A stretch of DNA of 64,000 nt from Sequoia sempervirens. Taxonomy: Eukaryota > Streptophyta > Pinopsida > Cupressales > Cupressaceae. Under the pieces are notes generated by a model. It had not been told where the DNA came from, searched no databases, and worked only from the letters and a program-made list of their open reading frames with translations. Both the position numbers and the translations under genes were made by a program. The stretch spans positions 125,756,107 to 125,820,106 of the forward strand of contig VDFB02252616.1 of NCBI GenBank assembly GCA_007258455.2. The letters run 5' to 3'. Below, piece by piece: positions 10,701 to 22,500 of this stretch (position 1 is the first letter of the stretch; every line of letters starts with the position of its first letter).

Positions 10701-11945
10701 TACAGCTAAAGAGCATTGGATTAGAGAGTTTCAAAGGTCTCTATGGTGAAGATGAAAACTTCTCAGAAGCTTATAAGGTATGTTCTAATTTTGAAAATCA
10801 CTTTCATAGCCAATATGCTGAGTATACACTACAAAATGGACTGTTATTTAAGGGTAATTAGTTATGTGTTCCAAGAGGGTTAATGAGAGAAAATCTAATT
10901 CAAGAGAAGCATAATGGCAGTCTTAGTGGGAATTTTGGTATTAATAAAACTTTACAGCTAGTTCAAACGTTCTATTACTGGCCTAAGTTAGCAAGAGATG
11001 TTAGAAAATGTGGAACAATGTGTTATATGCATGAAAGCTAAGGGAGGAGCTAGCAATGCTAGTTTATATCAACCCTTTCCCATTCCTAACAGACCATGGG
11101 AGTGTGTGAGCATGGATTTTGTGGTAGGTCTTCCTAAGACCAAGACTGGTTTTAACAATATTTATATTGTGGTAGACAGATTTAGTAAGATGCGTCACTT
11201 CATACCTTGCAAAACTACTCATGATGCCAGCTACATAGCTCATATTTTCTTCAAGGAAGTTGTTAGGATGCATGAACTACCTCTAAGTATTATTTCTGAC
11301 AAAGATGTGAAGTTCACGAGTCACTTTTGGAAGACTCTATGGAGCATATTGGGAACAAATCTGTCAATTGGATCAGGTTACCATCCTCAGACTGATGGTC
11401 AAACAAAGTTGGTTAACAAAGTGTTGGGTAATCTTTTAAGGTGCTTAACTAAAAAATATGGACAGACCTGGGATATGGTAATTTCTCAAGTTGAATATGC
11501 TTATAATGACAATGTCAATAGAACTATAGGAAAAATTCCTTTTGAGGTTGTGTATGGAATGCACCCAAGAGGTATTTGTGAGCTCAGAGACCTTAGATCT
11601 ATGGAGCATGGGAGTGGACATGCTGAAGACTTCACTCAGACCATGAAAGAGATTCATGAGCAGGTCAAGAACACAGTCACAAATCAACCCAAAAGTTGAA
11701 GGAGAATGTTGATTTGTCAAGGAAGGATGTACAATTTATAGTTGGGGACTATGTTATGGTCCACCTCAACAAATCCAGATTGTAGAAGGGAATGGCAACC
11801 AAGTTACAAATGAAAAGAGTGGGTCCATGCAAGGTATTGGCCAAATATGGCAAGAATGCATACAAGGTGGAGTTACCATCAGATTTGGGCATCTCACTAG
11901 TTTTCAATGTTGCTGATTTGATCAAGTACAAGGGATCAGTCAAGG
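10701..11945 (+). pseudogene. Integrase of inner chromovirus
   Basis: Zinc-region sequence (QEKHNGS, YYWPKLARDV) lies at about 10900-11010, with a frame change near 11005. Frame 10998-11699 then holds the CVIC pair, the core (PWECVSMDFVVGLP, first Asp), SDKDVKF (second Asp) and HPQTDGQTKLVNK. The position where the family has the catalytic Glu reads Lys. Frame 11700-11945, after another shift, carries the C-terminal GDYVMVHLNK and YKVELPSD segments. It is inactive. Confidence 0.88.
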
Positions 11946-12009
11946 ATGTGGATTAGAATAGTCAATAATTTCTCAAGGACATCAGTAATGTACCCTTCCC
12001 TCGTCAAGA

Positions 12010-12180
12010 CAAGCTACAAGTAGAGAAGATCTTGGTGTCAAGAGTGAAGAAGACTACAAGGCACAAGGTGTACATGGATCATCTTGTCAAATGGAAGGAT
12101 AAGCATGAATCTAAAGCTACCTAGGTTGAAGAAGTATATTTTAAGAAGTAAGGCATTGATATGTGTTTGATCTCTCCTAA
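12010..12180 (+). pseudogene. Chromodomain of inner chromovirus
   Basis: The translation reads LQVEKILVSRVKKTTRHKVY, then DHLVKWKDKHESKAT, a stop near 12121 where Trp is expected, and VEEVYFKK. This is a chromodomain at the C-terminus of integrase. It is better preserved than that of the outer element. Confidence 0.8.
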
Positions 12181-12201
12181 AGTTCCTTAGTTATTTGAGT
12201 T

Positions 12202-12217
12202 GAGAGAGGGAGAATGG
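12202..12217 (+). promoter_or_regulatory. Polypurine tract (inner)
   Basis: The purine-rich GAGAGAGGGAGAATGG directly precedes the TG start of the 3' LTR at 12218. It is the plus-strand primer site for reverse transcription. Confidence 0.85.
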
Positions 12218-13699
12218 TGCAGGAGCACCTGGCAAAGGAATATTTTGTTTGAAGTTATTAATTTTGTTGTTCTATCATAAGGTCATGTTGACCATTATTT
12301 TAGGTGCTTAGGGTGTTTTTGAACTTTGGGAAAGAAGGTGAAAATTATTAAATAGTTTTACAACATCTTTATGTTAAGTTGTCTAGTGCTGGCAAGGTGT
12401 CTGAAAACACAACGGGTATTAAAAAGGTTGTTTTTAGGTCATTTAGGAGCACAAACCAAGCATCTAAACTGCTTTGGAAGCCTATTTAATGCATGCCTTG
12501 ACTTTGGAAAGAGGTTATATGTTTTATTTTTGCAGTGGCATTTTGTGAAGCTGGTGAAAAGCGTTCAAAAAGATAGTTTTCCTGTTCTTTAAATTCTTGT
12601 TGAGCTTCAATGGATTGAATCTTACTGTTTCTTTGTGGTAGAATGTAGTGATAGTCTTATACAAGCTTAGTGTACCATTATTTTGCTTTGGTAGATTATT
12701 TCCATCTGTAGATTGTAAATACTTTGTTTTTCTGTCATTTTCAGTCTTGTAGCAAGTTGTTTTTAATAATGGAGTCCTAGGGTGCCTTTCCACCGTACAA
12801 ATTGTATGGCCTTTTGGGAAATGTTCCTAGGATCCGTGCTTGTAAATATGGTAGCTGTACATATGGTAGGTGTTAGGTTTTCATTGGTTGTAGGAGCTGG
12901 AAGAAATGCCTTGCCCTAGGCTAGCCAGTGAAGAGCCTGGCTAGGAAAGGCTGCAGTACAATGTTAATAACTTGCAAGGGAGAAAATATTTTTGAAAAAT
13001 TATTTTTGGAGAATTTAGGGGAAGGTCTTGGCCATGTATTGTAATAAGGAAGAGATCCCAACAATCCATTTAAGAGTATAACATTTCACCAGTCCTAAAA
13101 CTACTTATGAGCAGTTTAGAACCCTAGCTACTTGACAAATTTTGTGTTTGGACAGCACACGGCTTGAGAAAGACTAAAACCCTAGAAATATTGAAGGTGT
13201 AGACAAGGGAAACACGTTACCTAAGTCAAGAACCTAAGTCCTTTGGTGGGTTTAGGAGGGAAAATCAATTTACTTCTATTCAGAGGCTCAAAGGCTACTA
13301 GCCTTTCAAACCCTAGGAGAGCATCTCGTGAAAGCAATGGCAAGATAGAAAATTGTGGTTGTCTAAGAACCCTAGACAAGCCATTTTGATGTATTTGTAA
13401 CCTTTTCTAACCCCTACAAGAACCTAGAAGAAGGTTGAGTTTATTTGGTCTTTAGGCAGATTAAGGGCCAAAGGAGAATGAAGCGTTGAACCAAGGATTG
13501 GTTTGGATGTTCAAAATTTGTCAGGATAGTGAGGTTGGCAGGAGAACCAGGGGAACTTAGACAAGGTAGAGTTCCTATAGGTTAAGGTGGAATAAAAATT
13601 TCACCAAGGAGGTCTATGACAAGGCCTAGCGCAGGAATCTGTGGTTGCTTCCTGCAATGTCTAAAATAGTGTGATTGAGTTCTTGCAGTCTCCCTATCA
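12218..13699 (+). repeat. Inner chromovirus 3' LTR (complete, 1482 bp)
   Basis: It has TG...CA termini. Its first ~397 bp have no counterpart in the truncated 5' LTR; the rest aligns without net length change to 6477-7561. The reading frames inside it are incidental. Confidence 0.92.
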
Positions 13700-14720
13700 A
13701 TAAAAACTAGCCAAACCATGGAAAGATCTCACCTTGGTAGCAATTCTTGGGGTAGGCCATTCCAGAATAGCCTTCACCTTCTCTAGGTCCATCCTGAGAC
13801 CTTCTGCTGAGACAACAAACCCCAAGTACACTAACTCCCTCTTCACAAAACTGCACTTCTTCAGATGAATCAATAGTTTCTCTTCTCTTAACTTCTCAAA
13901 GTCTCTCCGAATATGCATCAGATGCTCATCCAACGTCTTAATGAAAATCAAAATATCATCTAAATACAAAATAACAAAACTTCCCAGAAATTCTTTTAGT
14001 ACCTCGTTCATGAGCCGCATGAATGTGCTCGGTGCATTTGTTAGCTCAAAAGGAATGACTAACCACTCGTATAGGCCCTGTTTGGTCTTGAAGGCAGTCT
14101 TCCATTCATCTCCCTCTTGAATCCAGATCTGGTGATATCCACTCTTCAGATCAATCTTTGTGAAGTACTGAGCTACACTCAAACAGTCCATAAAGTCATC
14201 CATCCTTGGTAGCGGAAATCTGTACTTGATTGTTATCTTGTTTATGGCTCGAGAATCTATACACATCCTCCACTCCCCATCCTTCTTTGGTGCTAGTACT
14301 ACAAGTACTGCACATGGAATCAAACTCTCTCATATCAAACCCTCTCTTAACAATTCTTGAACTTGTCTGTTCAACTTTTCATTTTCTACTAGAGTCATTC
14401 TATGAGCTACCTTATTTGGCAAACTGGCTCCAGGAATCAAGTTAATCTAATGACTTATCTTCCTTATTGGTGGTAAACCCTTAGGTACATTATCAGAAAC
14501 AATATCTTGAAACTCGTCCAACATCCCAGAAACTTTTTCTGGAACCTTCTCACTATCCTCCTTACTCACTCTAGGAATCAATGCATAACACACATGCTCA
14601 TGCTTCATACCTTCTAAAAAATTTCTTCCATCTACATAACAAATTCTAGCACTACTGCATACCTTTTCTTCAATCTCCTTTAGGGGTTTCAACTTGTGAC
14701 GAACTCCATCCTTTGTCAAG
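13700..14720 (-). pseudogene. Reverse transcriptase of outer chromovirus (right side of nested insertion)
   Basis: Minus-strand frames 14719-14447 (protease-RT linker, ending PKGLPPIRKISH) and 14323-13697 carry RT. Motifs are [58 protein letters not shown] and [11 protein letters not shown] (YLDD at about 13952-13968), ending [10 protein letters not shown] exactly at the inner element. About 40 residues at 14324-14446 are out of frame. Confidence 0.9.
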
Positions 14721-14749
14721 GAATAAGTGTTTGCATGGCCATCATGTAT

Positions 14750-15053
14750 AGCTCGCTATCAAACTGCCACGACCTCTCCAACAACATGTGTCATGCATCC
14801 ATGGGGATGATATCACAGAGTACCTCATCATGGTAGCTCCTGATCTTGAACTTTACTAGGCACTACTCATTGATCAAAACTTTGTGGTCTTTCTGCAACC
14901 AGGAAATCGATACGGATGCGGGTTCCTTTCCCTCTTCAGCTTCAACTTTGTGACCATCTCTTCTGACACCAGATTATTGGTGCTCGCACCATCAATAATG
15001 ACATCACAACATTTTCCTTCACACTTGCACCTTGTGTGAAATAGATTCTTCCT
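14750..15053 (-). pseudogene. Aspartic protease region of outer chromovirus
   Basis: Between the Gag zinc knuckle and the RT linker the minus strand reads IDGASTNNLVSEEMVTKLKL near 14945-15000, a protease active-site region with altered DSG. Frameshifts and stops follow up to about 14750. It is identified from position and this motif. Confidence 0.65.
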
Positions 15054-16222
15054 CTATTCTGGTTCCTTTTCCTCAGTCACCAGGGCTCTCCTAATCACTA
15101 GGGCTTCTCCCCTTTCAGCATCATCTGAATGTTCAAATTGGGCCTCCTCATCTGCATGCACAACCCTTCCATGACCTTCTGGCCTTTTGTCTTCCCTTCC
15201 TTGGTGTTGTGGACATTCATAGGCTTGATGCCCTTCTTCACCACATTCGAAACATGTTCCCTTGAAACCACCTCTTCCAGATCCTTGTTCCTCTCCCTCC
15301 TCTACCTCTTTGATCACCATTTTGATCACGAGGGTGGTAGAAGTTGTCATTCTTTTGGCTTCGGCTGATACCCACATCTTCACTTTTCTTTTCATCATCA
15401 TTTCGGCTTCCTAAAGGTCTTCCACTACCCCTTCCACTTTGACCTCCTCATCCTTTTTTCTTGCCATCAAATCTTTTGTTTAGCTTCTCTTCCACCTTCA
15501 GAGCAAACTGATACACATCATCAATGGTGGTCATTCTGACTAGGCTTAACTCCTCCTAAATGCTCAGTTGTACTCCATTAAGATATTGGGCTACCTTCTC
15601 CTTATTTGCCTCCATGTATTCTGATGATTATCTTGTGAAAATATTCATTATATTCTTTCGGATCTACTTCCTTGCTTCAACCCTTGCAATTTCTTCAACA
15701 GATCTAACTCATAGTCCACTAGTATGAACTGCTTCTTCAGTTTCTCTACCATGTGATCCCATCTGGTGATATTTCCTTTTCCTCTTCGATTTCTTTCCAA
15801 CTAGACCTATTTCCACCAAATATTGGCATGGCCCTTCAGCTTCATTTTTGAAAACTTAACCCGATCTGGGTCCTCTATTTCCTCATACTCAAAATATTCT
15901 TCTAGCTCGTTGATCCAGTCGATCAACTCTTCCAGTTCAAACTTCCAGAATAACTGGGGACTTTTGCTCTGGGTCTTTTCCTGATCTTTGAAATGGCCCT
16001 TATTAGCCGCATTTGGTCTTGATCTATTACTTCTTCTTCCTCTTCTACACTTGAACCTTCTTCCTCTCCTTCATCCTCACTTTCCTCCCTCAGGTTTAAC
16101 CCTCTTCTCAACTGCTCTTGTAACACATCAATTTGTCTTTGGAGGGCTGCCAGTGCATCTCTTCCACCAGCATTTATGCCACCTCGACCACCTCTAGCAG
16201 CACCAGGACTACTAGGCATCAC
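15054..16222 (-). pseudogene. Gag of outer chromovirus
   Basis: Minus-strand frame 16222-15923 begins with a Gly/Arg-rich start, then a coiled coil (LAALQRQIDVLQEQLRRG) and an acidic segment. The frame is then broken through the gag domain, where EELIDWINELEEYFEYEE-like sequence is visible near 15880-15930. The last part, 15401-15054, holds the zinc knuckle CFECGEEGHQAYEC (near 15214-15255) after a Gly/Glu-rich linker. The ATG at 16222 lies about 100 bp inside the primer-binding site, as expected. Confidence 0.85.
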
Positions 16223-16317
16223 TCTTGGAGGAATCTTTATTGACCTTGACCCATAACCATAGTCCTGGTGCGAACTGCCTCACGATTGGCGATCTATCCA
16301 CACGCTCAAGAAAACTT

Positions 16318-16330
16318 GGCTTTGATACCA
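16318..16330 (-). promoter_or_regulatory. Primer-binding site, tRNA-Met type (outer)
   Basis: The minus strand reads TGGTATCAAAGCC two bases inside the LTR. It differs at one base from the initiator tRNA-Met complement TGGTATCAGAGC. It fixes the transcription direction and makes 16333-17040 the 5' LTR. Confidence 0.88.
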
Positions 16331-16332
16331 CT

Positions 16333-17040
16333 TGATGAGGGCGTAGCCCGGGACTTAGAAAATAACCCACAAACAAGAGAATAATTTTATTATTTAAAAA
16401 ATGGAGCTTCTTACATGCAGAGGATCTCAAATCCCCAAGTTTTACAACACATGCAAGTTATAGAAAGCTACAGAATCACCCTTTCGCAATATGCGAGCTT
16501 GTCCCCAAAAAGTTACCCAAAAATTAGAAACCCGCCTATAAATAGAGCTCCTCTTTAGTTTGGAGCCAAATCAACATTCAAATTTGAGTTTAGGCGGTTT
16601 GGCGCTGAAAAATTACAACTTGAAGTTCAAATTTCAAAACAACATTTGCAATTGTATCATCTAGAAAGTGCGCCAACTTTTCGGGGCCAAACTTTTGATC
16701 CAAGACTCTGATTCGCCAACTGTTTGAACCGTTGGATAGGTCTCAAAGTCAATAACGCGCTTGAAATCCACTACACTGATTTTGGAAAGTTTTGGGGCCG
16801 ATCCCGGAACTCTAAGTGCCTCAAATCTAACTTGGAAGATTTTCAGGTGCAAATCTGGGAAACTGAAATTGCAATATCTTTCAGACAAGGAATAGAAAAT
16901 AAAAACATTAAATTGGAAATTTCATTATGACGAAAAAGGGTATCCAAAAATTTAAAAACATCTAAAAATTGAGAAACTTGAAATTTAACTATTTTTGGCT
17001 GATGCAAGATTGCCCTTACACCACTGATGCTCCTGCATCA
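16333..17040 (-). repeat. Outer chromovirus 5' LTR
   Basis: It has TG...CA ends and aligns with 3832-4540. Differences are denser in the half nearest 17040. The AATTG duplication follows immediately. Confidence 0.93.
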
Positions 17041-17685
17041 AATTGAATAAACTGAGAAGAACTATACACAATCTTTGTATCAAAGCTCATAGCATGTGGA
17101 TAACCGAAGAGATTTCAGGGATTCTCACAAGAGATCTAAAGGAGGATGATTCTTTATCCATGACAACTGCTTTGAAGGATTGTATTCTCATTTGCATTGC
17201 ATATTTTGTTTGTTGTGGCTTATGGAGTTGGTTTCATTTCCATGATTCATCTAATCACTAATCTCTTCTTGTAGTTTTCATGAGATTTCTTCTAGTTTTG
17301 ATTTAAGTCATCATGGTTTATATCTGGATATATTAATAACCGAATGAGAATAAAATATCTAGAGTAAAGAGCTACATTTGATTCTTTCAGTCACTTCAAA
17401 CTCTTTATTGCCCAATAAATGGAAAAGACTAACATGTTGCCTTTCAACCCTTCCAATCCATATTAATCATGGAGATGTAATCTGTACACATGCAAAAAAA
17501 TATAAAAGAGGAGCCAAAAAGTTAGATATTTTCATAGAGCCTATAAATCAGCTCTTGTTGTTTCTATATGAAAATATTGTTGTTTGTTTTCTATTTATAA
17601 TATCTATTGGCATCCTTTGGGAACTCCTATTTTTGGGAATTCAATAAGAGTTCTCAAACAAAGTAGGATGACATCTACTGTACAA
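17041..17685 (+). pseudogene. COG1: COG1 pseudogene, copy 3, right half
   Basis: This continues the 3349-3831 copy after the retrotransposon. It reads NKLRRTIHNLCIKAHSMWI, has a small in-frame deletion relative to 2413-2560, then ILTRDLKEDDSLSMTTALK near 17180 and the same intron-like sequence as copy 2. Homology with copy 2 stops at about 17685, equivalent to about 3066, so the GWEET-type exon is absent. The frame 17378-17647 parallels 2757-2999 and appears to be old intron rather than a gene. Confidence 0.68.
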
Positions 17686-19038
17686 TTTAGCTACTATTCC
17701 ACTGCACTATAAATGTTAAACCCCTACCATCCCTACACTCCTTTCATTGTACTCTACATGGTTGATAGAAGAGCCACTTTTCACTTCATTATTGTTCATC
17801 CCTTTTCTTTATGTGCTACTTTTTTTTTTACACTCATCTTCAAAAGTGATTTGCATGCCCCCTCAGAAAGTGGAAGCTAATTTTAAGAGTTCAAATTCTA
17901 AAATTTGTATAGACAACTCAATCTACATGTCCCTTAATATCATTTTTATAGATAAAAGTAAGTTCTCCTGTGAACTATGCAATTTGATAGTGGAAACTTC
18001 AAAAAGAAAAGATCACTTTTAACATCTCATAACGGAAAAGAAAAGAATAAAAGACCTTGATTCCAAGTTCTCTATATAAATCCTTAACTTCTACAACACA
18101 AGATGGATCTACTTTTCCATAATTAGCCTAAAAAGAACATAATCATTGTTAGTCAACAAGCAGCTAGTAAAATTATTAAAAAGAATGGATCATATGGATC
18201 ATATGGCCTGACTGCATATAGATTTGAAAAGTAAAATTAACTGAAACCATGGAAGTGACTTACCACAAGATTTTGCACAAATCTGTCCAATGCTGAAAAA
18301 TGGGTAGAGGTTGCAATCCAAAATCAAGCGTCTCGCTTTACTTCTCCATTTTGGTGGGCTACCTTGAAAATAAGGTTTCGACTCACTACTCCATTTTGGC
18401 GGGCTACATTGAAAATAAGGTCTTCACGAAGGTTTTAAGTATGTTTATTAAAATGAAAATTATGCTTATAAAAAAAAAATTGGTCCTTTTTCCTCTTAGA
18501 TTATTTGGTTGCTTATTCTTATCTTTTGTTTTTTCTCTTCCTTTTGCTTATTTTTTTGTTTTTCAAGGTTTTTGGGTTTTAGTTTTTTAGGTTCTCTTAT
18601 GGTTTTTGTTAATTTTTATAATTTGGTGGTTTTTCATCAATTTAGAAGACACTTTGGTGTTCATATGATGACACCACAAAAAAAAATTTATTCCACAAAA
18701 AATATCTATTAGTAATTTTATTTGTAATATTTTATTATTAATTATGGCAAGCTATGATTGAAAATAAGGTCTTGACGAAGGTTTTAGAGTATGTTTATTA
18801 AAATGAAAATTATGGCCAAGATTTTAATAATGAGCACATTTATTTAGTTATTTATTTAGTCATTTTTATTTGTTTGATATTAGTCATTTATTTAGTTATT
18901 TATTTTTGATTTTACCCAATGACTAAATTAGTCACTTATAAATGACCAAATTAGTCATTTATTTCCAAATGCTACTAGTGTTAGTTATGTGACTCAAATT
19001 TTTAGAAACGTAGTCATTTATTTGCTAAATTCTACTAG
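17686..19038. repeat. Unassigned AT-rich DNA with short internal direct repeats
   Basis: No gene is recognised. About 18405-18470 (TGAAAATAAGGTCTTCACGA and onward) recurs at about 18755-18818, and a shorter version (CATTTTGGYGGGCTAC) is repeated at 18340-18400. From 18840 to 19035 the motif TTAGTCATTTATTT and its complement recur many times. Two copies of a roughly 60-bp block ending CTACTAGTG lie at 18960-18980 and 19018-19040. Confidence 0.5.
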
Positions 19039-19513
19039 TGATCGCAGCTTGGCGTTCGCTCCACTCCTTCCTTTTGATGAAGTCCCTGCAAGGAGACAGG
19101 TGGCAACATGGCACAACCTATGGTTCATTCCTTCCCTTCTTTGTTGAAATCTTGCGCTGGAATGACACGTAGGAGCAATGTTTACTATAGACATCATTTG
19201 TGGGGTCCACAAAAATCTTTGCACAAAAAGAAGCTATGTGGCACATGGGCAGGACCTAAAGAGGAAGTGGAGGGAAACAGTTATAAATAACCCATGACGA
19301 AGACACGTGGGAGCATAGTGGAAGCTGATAGAAGAGTGAAGGAATCCTTTGCTATGAGGAGCATTGGACGGACACATGGAAGTAGCTGATAGAGTATAGC
19401 AAAAGGAAAGCCCATGAAAGGCTAAGGGCATCATGTCAAATATATGAGGTAGGGGTTGATACCTAGCAAAATACAAAAACCACCTGAATGGAGCTAGAAG
19501 AATTTTACATTCA
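19039..19513 (-). repeat. Tat-like element 3' LTR
   Basis: It aligns with 32548-33015 from CGCAGCTTGGCGTTCGCTCC to the shared end GAATTTTACATTCA. The minus-strand start TGAATG and end GATCA give TG...CA. A TATAAATAACCC block lies near 19279-19290. The short frames inside it are incidental. Confidence 0.82.
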
Positions 19514-19519
19514 TAGATT

Positions 19520-22500
19520 TTGGCAATTACTAGGGGTGTTTCACCTATGGAACGAGGAACCCAAAATTTTCTCTGGTGCATAGACCAGAGCCCCATCCAT
19601 AGGGCGATGAAGTCAAAGTCTAGAAAGGGTTGCCTGGAGGGGAAGCTAGTCGGCCTTGGATGGTCTCGATACATCACACAGATTCTCTTGCACTCCACTT
19701 AGGTCGATCATCTCTTTATAAGGTAACACCTTAGGTAAACTAACCCTAGCTTCACATTGTAAAAGTAGCCTCGCAATCGAATGAATGACACCCTCAATAT
19801 CTATTATAGTAGGAGGCTGGCTAAAATTCTGGAAAGCAGTTGGGTCCTACTCCTTCTCAATCTTTATCACAATTTGCTTAGCTATAGAGACTAACTCATA
19901 TTCAAGAAACAAGGATGACATGCCCATCTTAGTTAGCTGGGATAAATTTTCCTACATGCCATCCATAGTCCAATTCAAAGTAGTTGTGTAGGCATTAGTA
20001 TGAAGGATGGCCAAGTGGTAGTGGATGAATTTGTTCACCATCTTGGCAGCAATTTTTTGATCCTCGATCCCTTCCTTTGCTAAGTTTTCATCAGAAACCA
20101 TGTATAGCTTACTTAGAAAATGCTTTGCCTCAGGAACCCTTTTTGTAATGAACTATGGAAACTATTCAATTGTTTCGTGAACCTCCCTACTCAATTTTGT
20201 TGCCGCCAACATGAATCAAAGCATTGGTTGTAGTGTTAGGCAGAAGGCCTTAACCTTTTCCCAGTATGAAATATATAGCTACTAAGCTATTAGGATGAGG
20301 TTTGACTGAGCAACAGGGGCTTGGGAAGCACTCCTTAGAAGGGAAATCGCCACATCCTTCGACCCAACATCCTTTGTTAATTCCACAATTCTCTTGTTTG
20401 TAGATGCAAGTTTTCCTTCAATGTTACTTAGTTCTTTGGACCAGTTTTCCTCAGCTCGACTCTTGTTTGTTGACTCTGATTCAAGAGAAAGCTTCATCTC
20501 TTGAAGCATCTTTTCCAATTGGGCCTTTTAGACCTTAAAATTGACCTTATCTTGCATCTTTTGCTCGAATTAGGAATTTTATTGTTCAAACTCTTTATCC
20601 TTTTATTGCATCGCCTATTCTGCTAGAGTTAAGTAGTTCTGCTAGTTATGGTTACTTTTCTATAGCATATCGACCAAGGTGGGGTCAATTTATTGGAGTT
20701 TTACAGGTTCCTTCCTGAGTTTGTTATGCTCCACCTCTACTACTTGCACTTTTTCTCATAAGCGCGCAATATCTACCTCCATCGCATTTTCCTTTGCTTG
20801 TAGGAACTTGCCCATATCTTTCACAAGCTTCAACTCCTCTTCTTTCTTTTTTAATTGGTAACTGGACTTGAGGAAGTATGTGGTCACCACCCACTGCGTT
20901 TCTTCCATGAATTCTACCTTGTCTTGTGGTCAGGCTATTCTCAGGTCAAGTCCCACAGCATACATGCTATAATCATCTAGCAACATCTCCCCTTGTGGTT
21001 TGACAAAATTTGGGTACATGGTGGCAAAGCTCAATGTTTCCTGTGCCTCATTGTAAACAGTATATACCTTTGGCTCCACTACCTTCTTGTCATCCTTAGC
21101 CTTTTTATTTTGCACTTTGAGAGCCTATGCTTCTTTGGTAGCATCACCCTATGCTATGAGTTCGGATGATGATTAAACTAAACCACTTGTGAAAGGTGCA
21201 ATAGGAGGTAGGACAAAAGGGAATGTAAGTGTAGTGGGCCAGTGCATTTTCTTCTTAGCGAGATTGACAATCTACGGGGAGAAATTGGGAATTTGACAAA
21301 GTTGAATTTGTGAACCAACGAGAGAACTCATTGGATGTTGCAGTGACTGTGGACTCATGGAAAAATCCAATTGTTGAGTGAACTATGTTGTGCTTTATAT
21401 AGTACTAGCTAGAGGGGTGTCAATAGTGGCTACACTTGAGGAAAGAGAGGCCAGAGCAAATTGGGTAGCAGTGGAGGGTGTAAGGGCCTATGGAGGCATT
21501 AAGAGAAATGGCCTCATATGGGAGAATTGGGAGAAACGTCTCGCAACCATTGTGATAGAAACAAAGAAGGAAGGACTGACACTTGTAGTGATGGGTGTTG
21601 CAAAAACAATAGGGGCTACTAAAAATTGAGAAGTTAGAGAAGAAGGAACAAATATTACCTGCTGACTAGATGATTGTGGCTCCTATCTTGCCATGGCCTC
21701 CTAGCTTGCTGAGGGTATTTGTAAACTCTCCCCAACAATTGCTTTTGTGCGTTACCATTTGGTGGGTGGAGTATCCTCCACTACTTCAGTTCCTGACTAT
21801 TTCTAGGTCACTCTTGTCCTTGTGGTAGCCTAGGTGAGCATTCACAGAGCTCTTGATAGATTCAGCCACACATTTGAAACAAACTGGATAGGTTGGTCTG
21901 TTTCCTTTCTCTTTTGTTGAGCGGAGGTTGATGATACTTTGGATTCTTTCTCTTCAAGCTCCTCACTAGATTCATCACCATTATCCACATTGGAGTTAGA
22001 AGTAGGATGCTCATCAACCCATTTCTCCTCAAATTGGTCATCCAACTTGACACTTCCATATGGGGCATCAAACTGTCAGATTTCTTAGCGGTACACCCAG
22101 AAAGCTCTATTTCTTTCCACAGTCTATTCTTCTTCATGTCATAACTTGTTGAACAGGGTAGCTCCCATTTTTTACTTCTCATCATACACCACCATAGGGA
22201 AGTAGAACTTGTCCCATGGTGGCCTATTATCCATTGTAGGAATGTGGACCAAATCAACCAATAGATCATCCAAATCTTTCAATGGATTCCTCCTCTTCTC
22301 CTAGTAAGGTCGCAGGTGGTGTACTACCTTGAAAAATTCATTTGGTGTATCATTCTCAGGGTTGTAATCTCAGTTATTGCAAATCATCACCAACCCAAGA
22401 TGAGCTAGCTTATTTTCCAATAGGTCATACATCTGTTTCTTGTTCATGACCACCATTTTAAAGGTTTGTGAACATATGAAGAATCCCCTCTTTTTGGCCT

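Larger units (their letters stand above)
6477..13699 (+). mobile_element. Inner chromovirus (Ty3/gypsy), plus strand, 5'-truncated
   Basis: It is nested in the pol of the outer chromovirus in the opposite orientation. The 3' LTR is complete at 12218-13699 (1482 bp, TGCAGGAGC...CTATCA). The 5' LTR keeps only its last 1085 bp or so (6477-7561). A perfect 12-nt tRNA-iMet primer-binding site follows, then gag, protease, RT, RNase H, integrase, chromodomain and a polypurine tract. The LTR segments 6481-7561 and 12619-13699 are the same length (1081 bp). In the first 430 or so aligned bases I counted about 38 mismatches. Several stops and at least two frameshifts make it non-autonomous. Confidence 0.93.
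3832..17040 (-). mobile_element. Outer chromovirus (Ty3/gypsy), minus strand, split by a nested element
   Basis: A nearly complete LTR retrotransposon is flanked by AATTG duplications. It has LTRs of 709 bp (3832-4540) and 708 bp (16333-17040), and a tRNA-Met-type primer-binding site at 16318-16330. Read on the minus strand the order is gag, protease, RT, [nested element], RNase H, integrase, chromodomain: the chromovirus order. I counted roughly 65 differences between the LTRs by eye, about 9%. All coding regions carry stops or frameshifts. A normal polypurine tract next to the LTR at 4541 is not obvious. Removing the nested 7.2 kb leaves about 6.0 kb, a usual chromovirus size. Confidence 0.93.
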
